Part shown: piece after piece, positions 16,532-24,100 of the stretch | Layout: the number at the start of each line of letters is the position of its first letter | Numbering within the stretch: position 1 is the stretch's first letter | Assembly (NCBI GenBank): GCA_020437395.1 | Contig: JAGQWJ010000025.1 | Span: forward strand, 5,973-44,928 | Reading direction: 5' to 3' | Length of the DNA stretch: 38,956 bases | Source: Ignavibacteriota bacterium | Lineage (GTDB): Bacteria > Bacteroidota > Ignavibacteria > Kapaibacteriales > UBA2268 | Translations under genes and position numbers: made by a program | Notes under the pieces: model-generated | What the model saw: the letters and a program-made list of their open reading frames with translations, nothing else | Told to the model about the DNA's origin: nothing | Databases searched by the model: none

Positions 16532-17518
16532 ATGAAAGCAATGGTTTACAAAAAATACGGATCACCAGACGTGTTTGAAATAGCTAAATTAAAAAGACCT
16601 CAAATAAAGTCAAATGAAATATTAATCAAAGTGCATTACACGACCGTCACAACAGCAGATGTAAGACTACGCTCGCTAAATGTACCAAAAGGTTTCGGGT
16701 TAATAATAAGACTAGTACAAGGTCTGACAAAACCAAGAAAGCAACTATTAGGCTCTGATTTTTCTGGGGAGGTAGTGGCAGTTGGTAATAATGTAAAGGA
16801 ATTCGTAACTGGAGATAAAGTCTTTGGATCCAGTAAGACAGGAACTTATGCCGAGTTTACCGTTCTGAAAGATAATGGGACTATTACTAAAATCCCTGAT
16901 AATATTAGTTTGGAAGAGGCAGCATCGCTACCTTTCGGAGCAATGACTTCATTGACATTTTTAAGAGATTTGGGGGAGTTAAAGCAAGGGCAAAAGCTCC
17001 TAATAAATGGTGCATCTGGTTCATTGGGTACAAATGCGATACAAATGGCTAAAATGTACGGTGCTCATATAACTGCAATTTGTAGTGGTAAGAACACTGA
17101 ATTAGTCAAATCATTAGGTGCAGACGAGGTTATAGATTATACCAAAGAAGACTATCTAAAAAGCGGTAAGAAATATGATATTATCTATGACACATTAGGA
17201 ATAATCTCACCGAAGGAAAGTTTAAGTATGTTAAATGAAGGTGGAAGACATCTTATGGCCGTATCTACAATCCCTCAATACTTTGATATTTTCAAGTTAT
17301 CTATGACACAAAGGAAAAAGATCAAAGCCGGAATGGCTATATTCAATAAGAATAATATAGAAACAATTGCTGAGTTCGTCATAAATGGTAAACTAAAACC
17401 TGTTATTGATAAAACTTTTAAGTTAGAAGATATTGAAGAAGCTCACAGATATGTAGATATGGGGCATAAGGTTGGCAGTGTTGTGATAAACATAGAAAAA
17501 GATTATATTGAATTATAA
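16532..17518 (+). CDS. Zinc-independent MDR-family NAD(P)-dependent oxidoreductase
   Basis: A 328-residue medium-chain dehydrogenase/reductase of the quinone oxidoreductase type. The GroES-like N-terminal half starts MKAMVYKKYGSPDVFEI and has LGSDFSGEVVAVG. The Rossmann half has LLINGASGSLGTNAIQMAK for NAD(P)H binding, then SLGADEVIDYTKEDY. The zinc ligands of alcohol dehydrogenases are absent, so it probably reduces quinones or enones. I chose the ATG at 16532 because AAGAG lies 8 bases upstream; an ATG at 16526 is only 2 bases from it. It lies 11 bases after the decayed HMA-like gene. Confidence 0.88.
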   Translation: MKAMVYKKYGSPDVFEIAKLKRPQIKSNEILIKVHYTTVTTADVRLRSLNVPKGFGLIIRLVQGLTKPRKQLLGSDFSGEVVAVGNNVKEFVTGDKVFGSSKTGTYAEFTVLKDNGTITKIPDNISLEEAASLPFGAMTSLTFLRDLGELKQGQKLLINGASGSLGTNAIQMAKMYGAHITAICSGKNTELVKSLGADEVIDYTKEDYLKSGKKYDIIYDTLGIISPKESLSMLNEGGRHLMAVSTIPQYFDIFKLSMTQRKKIKAGMAIFNKNNIETIAEFVINGKLKPVIDKTFKLEDIEEAHRYVDMGHKVGSVVINIEKDYIEL

Positions 17519-17545
17519 ATAAAATCTATAATATAATGTATTTAT

Positions 17546-17980
17546 ATGAATATCAGAAAAGCTAATAACGATGTTTTGAATGAGATAGTAAGACTTCTAT
17601 TAGATGATAAACTTGGATCAAAAAGAGAGGATTATAAGATTCCTCTACCAACTGAGTATCTTAATACTTTCAGTTATAAAAAGCCGAATTTTTGGGTACG
17701 AGAAAAAAAGCAATCCTCAGCAAAAGTAGATTTGGTATATCCATTCAAAGATATGTTAATCCCTATAGAAATATAGTCTGGTAAAACAGGGAACCTGAAA
17801 TCACTTCATCAGTTTGTCGATCAATCTGTGCATAAATACGCAGTTAGGATATATGGCGGAAAATTTACAATTGAAGAGGCGAGAACACCCACTGGAACTG
17901 ACTACTTGCTAATGAATCTTCCATATTATTTAGGTACTTATATAGAGGGTTATTTAGAATATTTCATTGAGAATTATTGA
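17546..17980 (+). pseudogene. Remnant of a DUF4143-type ATPase C-terminus with an in-frame TAG
   Basis: Only the C-terminal part of an AAA_14/DUF4143 protein remains. The frame has NFWVREKKQSSAKVDLVYPF and IPIEI, then TAG at 17774-17776, then continues in the same frame with SGKTGNLKSLHQFVDQ, HKYAVRIYGG and LMNLPYYLGTYIEGYLE to TGA at 17980. Intact relatives read IPIEIKSGKTG, so an AAG to TAG change destroyed the lysine codon of the ExK element in this PD-(D/E)XK-like fold. The N-terminal ATPase (about 250 residues) is missing, so it was truncated as well as stopped. Confidence 0.8.
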
Positions 17981-18116
17981 TATAAGTAAGTACTGATTGA
18001 TAGTTCGACACATCTGAATTTTACTTTACGATAGAATAAATTTTAAAAATTGATGGAAATAGGTAAATTAAACTTATAGAGAAAACTTTTACTATTTACA
18101 TTTCATTATCAACCTT

Positions 18117-19583
18117 ATGCTTAGAAATCAAATTAGAACTTATTCATATATAACTATAGTTGTATCAGCATTTATGTTGTTAATGTTTAAATATTTTCAG
18201 CATGATGATCTATATTTAGCTTTTTTTGATGATGATTTCTTTTATTATGTTCAAACTATCAAACAATCATTTCGTTCTGGATTTATTACTTTCGATGGTT
18301 CTACTGCTACGAATGGGTTTCATCCACTATGGTTTGCCTTTTTATCTTTTATTGCACTAGTTTTTGATTTTGGTATAAGTCTTTTTGTAGTTGTAAATTT
18401 AATAACTATGTTATTATCTTTAATCGTCTTCAAAAATTGCTTAGATATACTTAAAGATAATTTCAATTTTGAAGATTTTTATTCCTCTTTTGCATCATTG
18501 TTTATCAGTTTTCTGTATTTGTTAATAAGCAAAGGGGGAATGGAGATAATTTTAACAATTCCTTTGTTAACTTATTTAATTAAATACTTAACCTCAGATT
18601 ATAAAATATCAAGTTTAAAATTAGGTTTTATATTCTCTTTGTGCTTTCTTTCAAGATTGGACACTGTTTTCTTTCTACTTCTATTATTAATATATGTTTT
18701 TAAATATAGGAAAGAATTTAATTCTCTAAAATTCATACTAGGTTTAACACCATCAATACTTTATATCTTTTCTAATTTATATTTTTATAATTTATTAATG
18801 CCAATTTCAGGGCTGGCCAAACAATTAAAAAGCAGTTATTTACCCGTATCAAATACTTTTGAATCTTTAATATCAATTAATCCAAACCAGATTATATACT
18901 CACTCATTCCTTTGTGCTGCGTTGTTATTAGTTTAGTTCTAACTTCTATATTGAAATTTAACAATAGATTAAAACACTTAGCATTTATTTCTATTTCGTT
19001 TCCGATTATTTTTCTGCTATATAATTCAATTGTAAGTGGCTGGGGACTTTGGCCGTGGTATTATTATATTTTTATTTCTTCACAAATTATTTTTTTTATT
19101 TTGATTTACCCGTATTTAAAAACATTTCAGAAGTCTCTCTGGCAGCTTAATATAATTTTCATTGTCGCTTGGTCATTAGGATTTGGGGTAACAAAACAAG
19201 GGACAGATTATGACAATTATAATGGTGCTAAGAAGATTCAAAATATATGTCTCGAGAAAGATGGTGTTTTTGCTATGGGAGACAGGGCTGGATTGGTTAG
19301 TTTTTTAATTGATAAACCAATTATTCAAACTGAAGGATTATTAATGGATAAAGAATTTATACAATTAATGAAATCGGTTGACCTAGAGTTTTTACTCGCT
19401 AAATATAATGTTAATTATTATATATCAAGTTTTCCAACTTATATATCCGAGAATAAATGGTACGTAGAAGAGCCACACAAAAACAACCCTTATCAAATAG
19501 TCTGTTCCGATACACTCTTTCAATCTCCTCAAGATTCAGTGATTGTTAACACTTGGAAATATTATATTTTTAAAATGGATTAG
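18117..19583 (+). CDS. GT-C-like multi-pass membrane protein (probable glycosyltransferase)
   Basis: A 488-residue inner-membrane protein with about ten hydrophobic helices and a C-terminal soluble part. The first outer loop carries DDDFFYYVQTIKQSFRSGF, then STATNGFHPLWF, the acidic pair and NGFHPLW pattern seen in GT-C-fold proteins that use lipid-linked sugar donors. The C-terminal region (FAMGDRAGLVSFLIDKP) also recurs in this family. It probably transfers a sugar to a surface glycan or protein on the periplasmic side. No clear ribosome site precedes the ATG. It stands alone; donor and acceptor are unknown. Confidence 0.72.
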   Translation: MLRNQIRTYSYITIVVSAFMLLMFKYFQHDDLYLAFFDDDFFYYVQTIKQSFRSGFITFDGSTATNGFHPLWFAFLSFIALVFDFGISLFVVVNLITMLLSLIVFKNCLDILKDNFNFEDFYSSFASLFISFLYLLISKGGMEIILTIPLLTYLIKYLTSDYKISSLKLGFIFSLCFLSRLDTVFFLLLLLIYVFKYRKEFNSLKFILGLTPSILYIFSNLYFYNLLMPISGLAKQLKSSYLPVSNTFESLISINPNQIIYSLIPLCCVVISLVLTSILKFNNRLKHLAFISISFPIIFLLYNSIVSGWGLWPWYYYIFISSQIIFFILIYPYLKTFQKSLWQLNIIFIVAWSLGFGVTKQGTDYDNYNGAKKIQNICLEKDGVFAMGDRAGLVSFLIDKPIIQTEGLLMDKEFIQLMKSVDLEFLLAKYNVNYYISSFPTYISENKWYVEEPHKNNPYQIVCSDTLFQSPQDSVIVNTWKYYIFKMD

Positions 19584-19735
19584 AATTTTCGATTTCAAGT
19601 CTATTTTAGAATTCTTTTACAATAAAAAACATAGAAAATAGCAATTAAATTACATTTCCTTGTCCCAATTCTAAAAAGCAAATCGTTATATTGGTGTAAT
19701 CGAAATTTTTATAACAATACTTAAGAGGTAATACG

Positions 19736-20080
19736 ATGAACCAATATTTATTAATCTACAGAAATGATGTAAGCCAGGAATTTAATCCTAGTCCGGAGCA
19801 AATGCAGGCAATAATGGAACAATGGGGTGCTTGGCATGAAGATCTAGCAAAAGAAGGGCGTTTAGTAGCATCTGAAGCTTTGCAAACATCCGGTAAGGTA
19901 CTTGCACCTGACAATTCAATTACTGATGGTCCTTATGTAGAATCAAAAGAATTAATAGGTGGTTTTACGTTGATAAAAGCTGAATCAATAGAAAAAGCTA
20001 TCGATTTAGCAAAAGGTTGTCCACTTCATGCTGGTGGTGAAAAGATAGAAGTAAGAGAAGTAATGAAGTTTGAATTTTAG
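19736..20080 (+). CDS. YCII-related (DGPF domain) protein
   Basis: A 114-residue protein of the YCII/DGPF family, small ferredoxin-like cytoplasmic proteins of mostly unknown function. Visible marks are MNQYLLIYRND, WGAWHEDLAKEGRL, the signature TDGPYVESKELIGGF, and a C-terminal CPLHAGGEKIEVREV. Length is typical. AAGAGG lies about 6 bases before the ATG, one of the better ribosome sites in the window. A terminator follows. In other genomes such proteins are often paired with ECF sigma factors, but none is seen here. Confidence 0.92.
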   Translation: MNQYLLIYRNDVSQEFNPSPEQMQAIMEQWGAWHEDLAKEGRLVASEALQTSGKVLAPDNSITDGPYVESKELIGGFTLIKAESIEKAIDLAKGCPLHAGGEKIEVREVMKFEF

Positions 20081-20108
20081 AATTTAACTCTACATCTGAG
20101 TAATTTCG

Positions 20109-20140
20109 AACCCAATAACCAAAAAATTATTGGGTTTTTT
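20109..20140 (+). terminator. Rho-independent terminator after the YCII gene
   Basis: A stem of AACCCAATAA (20109-20118) with TTATTGGGTT (20127-20136), an 8-base loop and a run of T ends the YCII transcript. Most of it is part of a 40-bp element that recurs at 20829-20868. Confidence 0.8.
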
Positions 20141-20151
20141 GTTATATTTGC
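20112..20151. repeat. 40-bp terminator/promoter direct repeat, copy 1
   Basis: This 40-bp element runs from CCAATAAC through the T-tract to TATATTTGC. It matches copy 2 at 20829-20868 in 39 of 40 positions (C/T difference at position 8). The two copies bracket the toxin-antitoxin module. Confidence 0.85.
20143..20150 (+). promoter_or_regulatory. Candidate -7 box for the antitoxin-toxin operon
   Basis: TATATTTG matches TAnnTTTG and lies directly after the terminator T-tract, 47 bases before the antitoxin ATG. No TTG is found at the usual -33 distance. Confidence 0.5.
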
Positions 20152-20197
20152 TAAAGTAATACGTATTAACAATATCTGATTTAACAAAGTTAAGGTT

Positions 20198-20407
20198 ATG
20201 GAAACAATTAGAATAGATATTTTGAACCCAAAGGCTTTAAAGCTCTTGAACAATCTTGCTGATTTGAATTTGATTCGAATCAAAAGTAATGAAGATGATT
20301 TATCGGAACTAATTAAGAAAATAAGGAGCAACTCTGAGGAAGAAATCACTTTAGAAAATATTACTAAAGAAGTAGAAGCTGTAAGGCAGACTCGAAATGC
20401 CAATTAA
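20198..20407 (+). CDS. Antitoxin of a PIN-type toxin-antitoxin module
   Basis: A 69-residue, highly charged protein starting METIRIDILNPKALKLLNNLADLNLIRI, then an acidic, helix-rich tail. It lacks a clear ribbon-helix-helix or AbrB signature but is typical of the small proteins encoded just before COG1569-type PIN toxins in Bacteroidota and cyanobacteria. It overlaps the toxin start by 11 bases, so translation is probably coupled. The acidic tail probably binds and blocks the toxin. Role is assigned mainly from position and size. Confidence 0.78.
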   Translation: METIRIDILNPKALKLLNNLADLNLIRIKSNEDDLSELIKKIRSNSEEEITLENITKEVEAVRQTRNAN

Positions 20408-20807
20408 AAGAGTAATTCTTGATACAAATTTATGGATTAGTTTCCTTATAAATGATTCATATAAAGAAATTGACCATCTAATTAAAAATGATCAGATAAA
20501 ATTAATTTTCTCAATTGAATTATTAGATGAATTCATCGAAGTTGTAAATAGACCAAAATTTAATAAATACTTCAAAGATTATGATATAATACAGTTACTT
20601 AATATGTTTGATGATTTTGCAATTCTTGTTGACGTTCATTCAAATTTAGATTTATGCCGAGATAAAAAAGATAATTTTCTTTTAAATTTGGCAAAAGACT
20701 CCAAATCTGATTATTTAATAACTGGCGATCAAGACTTATTGTTTCTAGAAAGAATAGATAATTGCAAAATAATCCAATACTCCAATTTCCTAAAAGAAAT
20801 GAATTAA
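20397..20807 (+). CDS. PIN-domain toxin (COG1569-type putative ribonuclease)
   Basis: A 136-residue PIN-domain protein, the probable toxin of the pair. PIN toxins cut RNA with metal held by conserved acidic residues: here D9 (VILDTNLWIS), an acid in the helix at E41/E45 (ELLDEFIEV), D92 (RDKKDN) and D111 (LITGDQDLL). All four positions are kept, so it is probably active. The fold is complete and of normal length. The start is set by overlap with the antitoxin and a TAAGG about 10 bases upstream. Near-identical terminator/promoter repeats bracket the module. Confidence 0.88.
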   Translation: MPIKRVILDTNLWISFLINDSYKEIDHLIKNDQIKLIFSIELLDEFIEVVNRPKFNKYFKDYDIIQLLNMFDDFAILVDVHSNLDLCRDKKDNFLLNLAKDSKSDYLITGDQDLLFLERIDNCKIIQYSNFLKEMN

Positions 20808-20828
20808 AAGTTAACAAAAATATACCGT

Positions 20829-20868
20829 CCAATAATCAAAAAATTATTGGGTTTTTTGTTATATTTGC
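20829..20868 (+). repeat. 40-bp terminator/promoter direct repeat, copy 2
   Basis: A hairpin CCAATAAT/ATTATTGG (20829-20836 with 20843-20850) is followed by GTTTTTTG, forming the terminator of the toxin gene. TATATTTG at 20860-20867 is a candidate -7 box for the next gene, 27 bases before its ATG. It is 39/40 identical to copy 1 at 20112-20151. Confidence 0.85.
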
Positions 20869-20894
20869 GGATTAATAATTAATTCAATGGACTT

Positions 20895-21482
20895 ATGGAA
20901 AGCTACAACTACATAGACCCACGAGCTGAAATCATCGACCAGATACAAGGTGATGAGAGGTTGCTTTGGGCTGATAAACCAGCAACTGGAATTAAATTTA
21001 GGTCAACTGATATTTTCATCACATTATTTAGTATATTTTGGCTTGGGTTTTCTGTTTTTTGGGTTTATATGGCACTTGATGCAAGTATATTCTTTGCATT
21101 ATTCGGGACACCATTTATACTAGTAGGGTTATATTTATTGTTTGGAAGATATTTTTTCGATGCCTTATCTAGAAAAAATACTGTTTATGGGCTAACTAAT
21201 AAAAGAATTATAAAGAAATCTGGTCTTTTCAAAGTTCATTATAAATCAGTATTTTTAGATACTCTACCCAGCTTATCATATACTGAAAAACCAGATGGAA
21301 GTGGAGATATTAACTTTGGTCATACGTTAGGTAGTTTCAAAAATAGTAAAGACATAAATAAAAGCGATTTCCCACTTGTGAGAATAGAATTTATCCAAAA
21401 TGTTAGAAGCGTTCATAATAAAATAGCAGATGCTAAAAGCAAAGTCCGTAGTAATGAAGAAAAATTAGAAACAAAATGGTAA
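20895..21482 (+). CDS. Membrane protein with bacterial PH-like domain
   Basis: A 195-residue protein. An N-terminal soluble part (GDERLLWADKP) leads to two membrane helices (about residues 40-80), then a bacterial PH-like domain with the recurring DALSRKNTVYGLTNKRIIKKSGLF, where TNKRII is the family mark. A charged tail ends the protein. Such proteins sit in the inner membrane; their function is unknown. The gene starts a co-directional run of small accessory genes and has its own promoter-like box within the upstream repeat. Confidence 0.82.
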   Translation: MESYNYIDPRAEIIDQIQGDERLLWADKPATGIKFRSTDIFITLFSIFWLGFSVFWVYMALDASIFFALFGTPFILVGLYLLFGRYFFDALSRKNTVYGLTNKRIIKKSGLFKVHYKSVFLDTLPSLSYTEKPDGSGDINFGHTLGSFKNSKDINKSDFPLVRIEFIQNVRSVHNKIADAKSKVRSNEEKLETKW

Positions 21483-21486
21483 GAAA

Positions 21487-21942
21487 ATGAAGATAGAAGC
21501 AAACAACCCAATTGATTACATTTCAAAATTGCCTGAAGAAAGACAAGTAGCAATGTCAAGATTGAGACAAACAATACTAGACAATTTACCCAAAGGATTT
21601 GAAGAAACAATGAGCTATGGTATGATTGGCTATGTTGTGCCGCATAGTATTTACCCAGACGGATATCATTGCACACCTGAATTACCTCTACCCTTTATGA
21701 GTATTGCATCCCAAAAGAATTTCATTGCATTATACCACATGGGTATTTATGCTGATAAGGAATTATATGATTGGTTTGTAGCCGAATATCCCAAGCATGT
21801 GAAAACTAAATTGGACATGGGTAAAAGTTGTATAAGGTTCAAGAAAATTGAAACTATACCTTATGATTTGATAGCTGATCTATGCACTAGAATGACTGTC
21901 AAGCAATGGATTGAATTATATGAAGAAAACGTAAAAGGATAA
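21487..21942 (+). CDS. DUF1801 family protein
   Basis: A 151-residue cytoplasmic protein of the DUF1801/YdhG-like fold, which includes proteins linked to iron handling. Marks are ERQVAMSRLRQTILDNLPKGFEETMSYGMIGYVVP at the start and KTKLDMGKSCIRFKKIETIP in the second half. It carries a longer middle segment (HSIYPDGYHCTPELPLPF) common in Bacteroidota members. It begins 4 bases after the PH-like gene stop and ends 3 bases before the VOC gene, so the three are one transcript. Confidence 0.88.
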   Translation: MKIEANNPIDYISKLPEERQVAMSRLRQTILDNLPKGFEETMSYGMIGYVVPHSIYPDGYHCTPELPLPFMSIASQKNFIALYHMGIYADKELYDWFVAEYPKHVKTKLDMGKSCIRFKKIETIPYDLIADLCTRMTVKQWIELYEENVKG

Positions 21943-21945
21943 AAA

Positions 21946-22437
21946 ATGAGTGTTGATTACCAAATACCAGCGAAAACTAGGATTGGACATGTTCACCTGA
22001 AAGTATCTAATCTTGAGCGTTCTTTAGAATTTTATTGCGGATTGCTAGGGTTTGAACTAGTTACGAGTTACGGTACTGAAGCTGCGTTTATATCTGCTGG
22101 TGGTTACCATCACCATATAGGTCTGAATACTTGGTTTAGTAAAGATTCTCCCCCATCTAGTATTAATAGTACCGGATTATTTCATACAGCTATACTTTAC
22201 CCAACAAGAAAAGATTTGGCTATTATTTTAAGAAGATTGTTGGACGCTGAGTACCGATTAACTGGAGCTTCTGATCATGGGGTATCTGAAGCAATATACT
22301 TAGACGATCCTGATAAGAATGGAGTAGAGCTATATTGGGATAAGCCCAAAGAGCTTTGGCCCCACAAAGCCGATGGCTCTATAGAGATGTATACTTATAG
22401 GTTGGATTTAGATGATTTATTAAAGGAACTAGATTGA
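21946..22437 (+). CDS. VOC family protein (CatE-like dioxygenase/glyoxalase fold)
   Basis: A 163-residue single-unit vicinal oxygen chelate protein. The first beta-alpha-beta unit starts RIGHVHLKVSNLERSLEFYCGLLGFE and the second ends PDKNGVELYWDKP. Metal ligands H17, H80 (LFHTAIL) and E128 (GVELYWD) are in the expected places, so it probably binds a divalent metal. The closest pattern is the CatE-like catechol 2,3-dioxygenase group, but actual substrate is unknown. It lies 3 bases after the DUF1801 gene. Confidence 0.9.
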   Translation: MSVDYQIPAKTRIGHVHLKVSNLERSLEFYCGLLGFELVTSYGTEAAFISAGGYHHHIGLNTWFSKDSPPSSINSTGLFHTAILYPTRKDLAIILRRLLDAEYRLTGASDHGVSEAIYLDDPDKNGVELYWDKPKELWPHKADGSIEMYTYRLDLDDLLKELD

Positions 22438-22466
22438 TTTCGAATTAGAAAAGTAGGATTTTGAAA

Positions 22467-22676
22467 ATGGCAGAACTAATTGGCGAAATATTTTGGGAAG
22501 TAATTAGAGTTATTTCTAAATCGATTGGAGTCGTTTTTATAAAAGTCATTACTTTTACGACTACCCCTATAAAAGAGATTTACGCAGATAAATCAAAGGA
22601 TACAGCTGCATATATAATTGGAGCATTATTCTTCGTAGCTTTGATTACGATATTGATTTATTATACTAATAGTTAA
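22467..22676 (+). CDS. Small single-pass membrane protein
   Basis: A 69-residue protein starting MAELIGEIFWEVIRVISKSIG, with one clear hydrophobic helix near the C-terminus (AAYIIGALFFVALITILIYY). The start is fixed by TAGGA 8 bases upstream; the frame could begin at a TTG two codons earlier. I do not recognise a family. Its position in the accessory run suggests co-expression with its neighbours. Confidence 0.6.
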   Translation: MAELIGEIFWEVIRVISKSIGVVFIKVITFTTTPIKEIYADKSKDTAAYIIGALFFVALITILIYYTNS

Positions 22677-22689
22677 CGAAGGGATTGTG

Positions 22690-23016
22690 ATGAATTATGA
22701 TAAAGCTCTAGAAATGTATGGTAGTTTTGTAGATCAATGTCCAAGATTTGAAAGAAAAGGCAAGACTATGCCCTATACTTCTGCTAATGGGCACATGTTT
22801 TCCATTCTCAATAAAGATGGTGAACTTGGAATCCGATTTTCAAAAGAAGTTCAAGAAAACTATATTGAAAAGTATAACACTAGTATAATAAAGTCGCACG
22901 GTGCTATTATGAGAGGGTATATACTTATTACAGAATATATGATGAATGAAAAAGACTTGGTTCCCGACTTATTAAACGAAAGCTATGATTATGTAATGAG
23001 TTTGAAGAAGAAGTGA
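22690..23016 (+). CDS. TfoX N-terminal-like small protein
   Basis: A 108-residue protein with TMPYTSANGHMFSILNKDGELGIRFSKEVQENYIEKYNT. This segment, with GHMFS and a charged strand, matches a group of small proteins usually annotated as TfoX/Sxy-like or hypothetical. The ATG at 22690 is preceded by AAGGGA at 5 bases, better than the GTG one codon upstream. The stop is one base before the nitrilase ATG, so the two are coupled. No role in competence can be claimed from this. Confidence 0.65.
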   Translation: MNYDKALEMYGSFVDQCPRFERKGKTMPYTSANGHMFSILNKDGELGIRFSKEVQENYIEKYNTSIIKSHGAIMRGYILITEYMMNEKDLVPDLLNESYDYVMSLKKK

Positions 23017-23017
23017 T

Positions 23018-23716
23018 ATGATAATCTGTCTTGCTCAAATTGCTTCTTTCAAAGGTGATATTCAAAAGAATATAGAAAAGCATATAATATATGTTAAGGA
23101 AGCAATCGAAAATAGAGCAAATTTGATTTGCTTCCCCGAGTTATCTATTACGGGTTATGAACCAGAATTAGCTGAGAGTCTATCCACTACGGTTGGAGAT
23201 AATAGATTCGATGTATTCCAAGAGCTGGCTGATAGTGGAGCAATCACTATTTGTATTGGGTATCCTTTAATAGTTGAAAATGGAATTAATATCAGTATGC
23301 AGATTTTCCAGCCAAACAGCAGCAGACAAACATACTCTAAGCAATATCTACACTCAGATGAAAAGCCATATTTTGTAGAAGGTAAAGAGCAAATAATCAT
23401 AGAAATTGAAGGCGTTAGAATTGCTCCTGCTATCTGCTATGAGTCATTAATTCCAGAGCATTTCGACAAAGCCAATGAAATGGGTTGCGATGTATATCTA
23501 GCAAGCGTAGCTAAACCAAATAATAACATAGAAAGAGCAAATAAATATTTCTCTCAACTTTCCAAGAATAAAAACATCCCAATTCTAATGGTTAATTCAA
23601 TTGGCTATTCCGATAATTTTCTTGCCGTTGGAGGTAGTGCCGCATGGGACAGCACAGGAGATTTGATTAATTGTTTAAATTCGGAATGTGAGGGCTTGTT
23701 AGAGATTTCCATTTAA
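23018..23716 (+). CDS. Carbon-nitrogen hydrolase (nitrilase superfamily)
   Basis: A 232-residue amidase of the nitrilase superfamily, which hydrolyses C-N bonds of small amides or nitriles. The catalytic triad is intact: E41 (CFPELSITGYEP), K108 (YSKQYLH) and C140 (PAICYESL). It is shorter than typical members (about 260-280 residues), with brief loops after the lysine and at the C-terminus, but the core is complete and ends DSTGDLINCL then EGLLEI. It follows the TfoX-like gene by one base. Substrate unknown. Confidence 0.9.
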   Translation: MIICLAQIASFKGDIQKNIEKHIIYVKEAIENRANLICFPELSITGYEPELAESLSTTVGDNRFDVFQELADSGAITICIGYPLIVENGINISMQIFQPNSSRQTYSKQYLHSDEKPYFVEGKEQIIIEIEGVRIAPAICYESLIPEHFDKANEMGCDVYLASVAKPNNNIERANKYFSQLSKNKNIPILMVNSIGYSDNFLAVGGSAAWDSTGDLINCLNSECEGLLEISI

Positions 23717-23763
23717 TGAAATTCAATCTTTGAACACTATATTTAAAAACATTTGAGAACAAC

Positions 23764-24090
23764 ATGAATTGGATACTTTTAATAATAGCAGGGCTTTTCG
23801 AAGTCGGATTCGCTACCTGCTTAGGAATGGCGAAAGAGAAAACAGGCAATGAATCAACTTATTGGTTTATAGGGTTTTTAGTTAGTTTGGCTATCAGTAT
23901 GTACCTATTGGTCAAAGCTACAGAAGGTTTACCAATTGGTACAGCTTATGCCGTTTGGACTGGAGTAGGAGCAGTTGGAACTGTGTTAATGGGTATAGTT
24001 TTATTCAACGAGCCAACGGATTTTTGGAGATTATTTTTCATTACTACACTAATTGCCTCTATTATTGGTCTAAAACTAGTATCAAATTAA
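23764..24090 (+). CDS. SMR family transporter, SugE/Gdx-like
   Basis: A 108-residue inner-membrane protein with four helices, of the small multidrug resistance family. The essential glutamate is E13 (WILLIIAGLFEVGFATCLG). The segment KATEGLPIGTAYAVWTGVGAVGTVLMG is characteristic of the Gdx/SugE branch, which exports guanidinium and some quaternary ammonium ions in exchange for protons. Length is normal. Only 47 bases separate it from the nitrilase stop, and I see no guanidine riboswitch there. Linkage to a C-N hydrolase is suggestive but not proof of a joint function. Confidence 0.92.
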   Translation: MNWILLIIAGLFEVGFATCLGMAKEKTGNESTYWFIGFLVSLAISMYLLVKATEGLPIGTAYAVWTGVGAVGTVLMGIVLFNEPTDFWRLFFITTLIASIIGLKLVSN

Positions 24091-24100
24091 ATTCAAAAGT

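Noticed and set aside
16407..17776. Two in-frame stops (TAA at 16407, TAG at 17774) as signs of stop-codon reassignment or recoding
   Set aside because: Many intact genes here end with TAA or TAG at the expected homologous ends, and the DUF4143 remnant has also lost its N-terminal part. Decay of two genes is simpler.
20077..20403. Minus-strand frame of 108 codons across the antitoxin
   Set aside because: It is antisense to the antitoxin and the terminator; its Ile/Leu/Ser-rich composition is that of a shadow frame.
23717..23763. Guanidine riboswitch before the SMR exporter
   Set aside because: The spacer is only 47 bases, is AT-rich and shows no stem or conserved ACGR-type loop.
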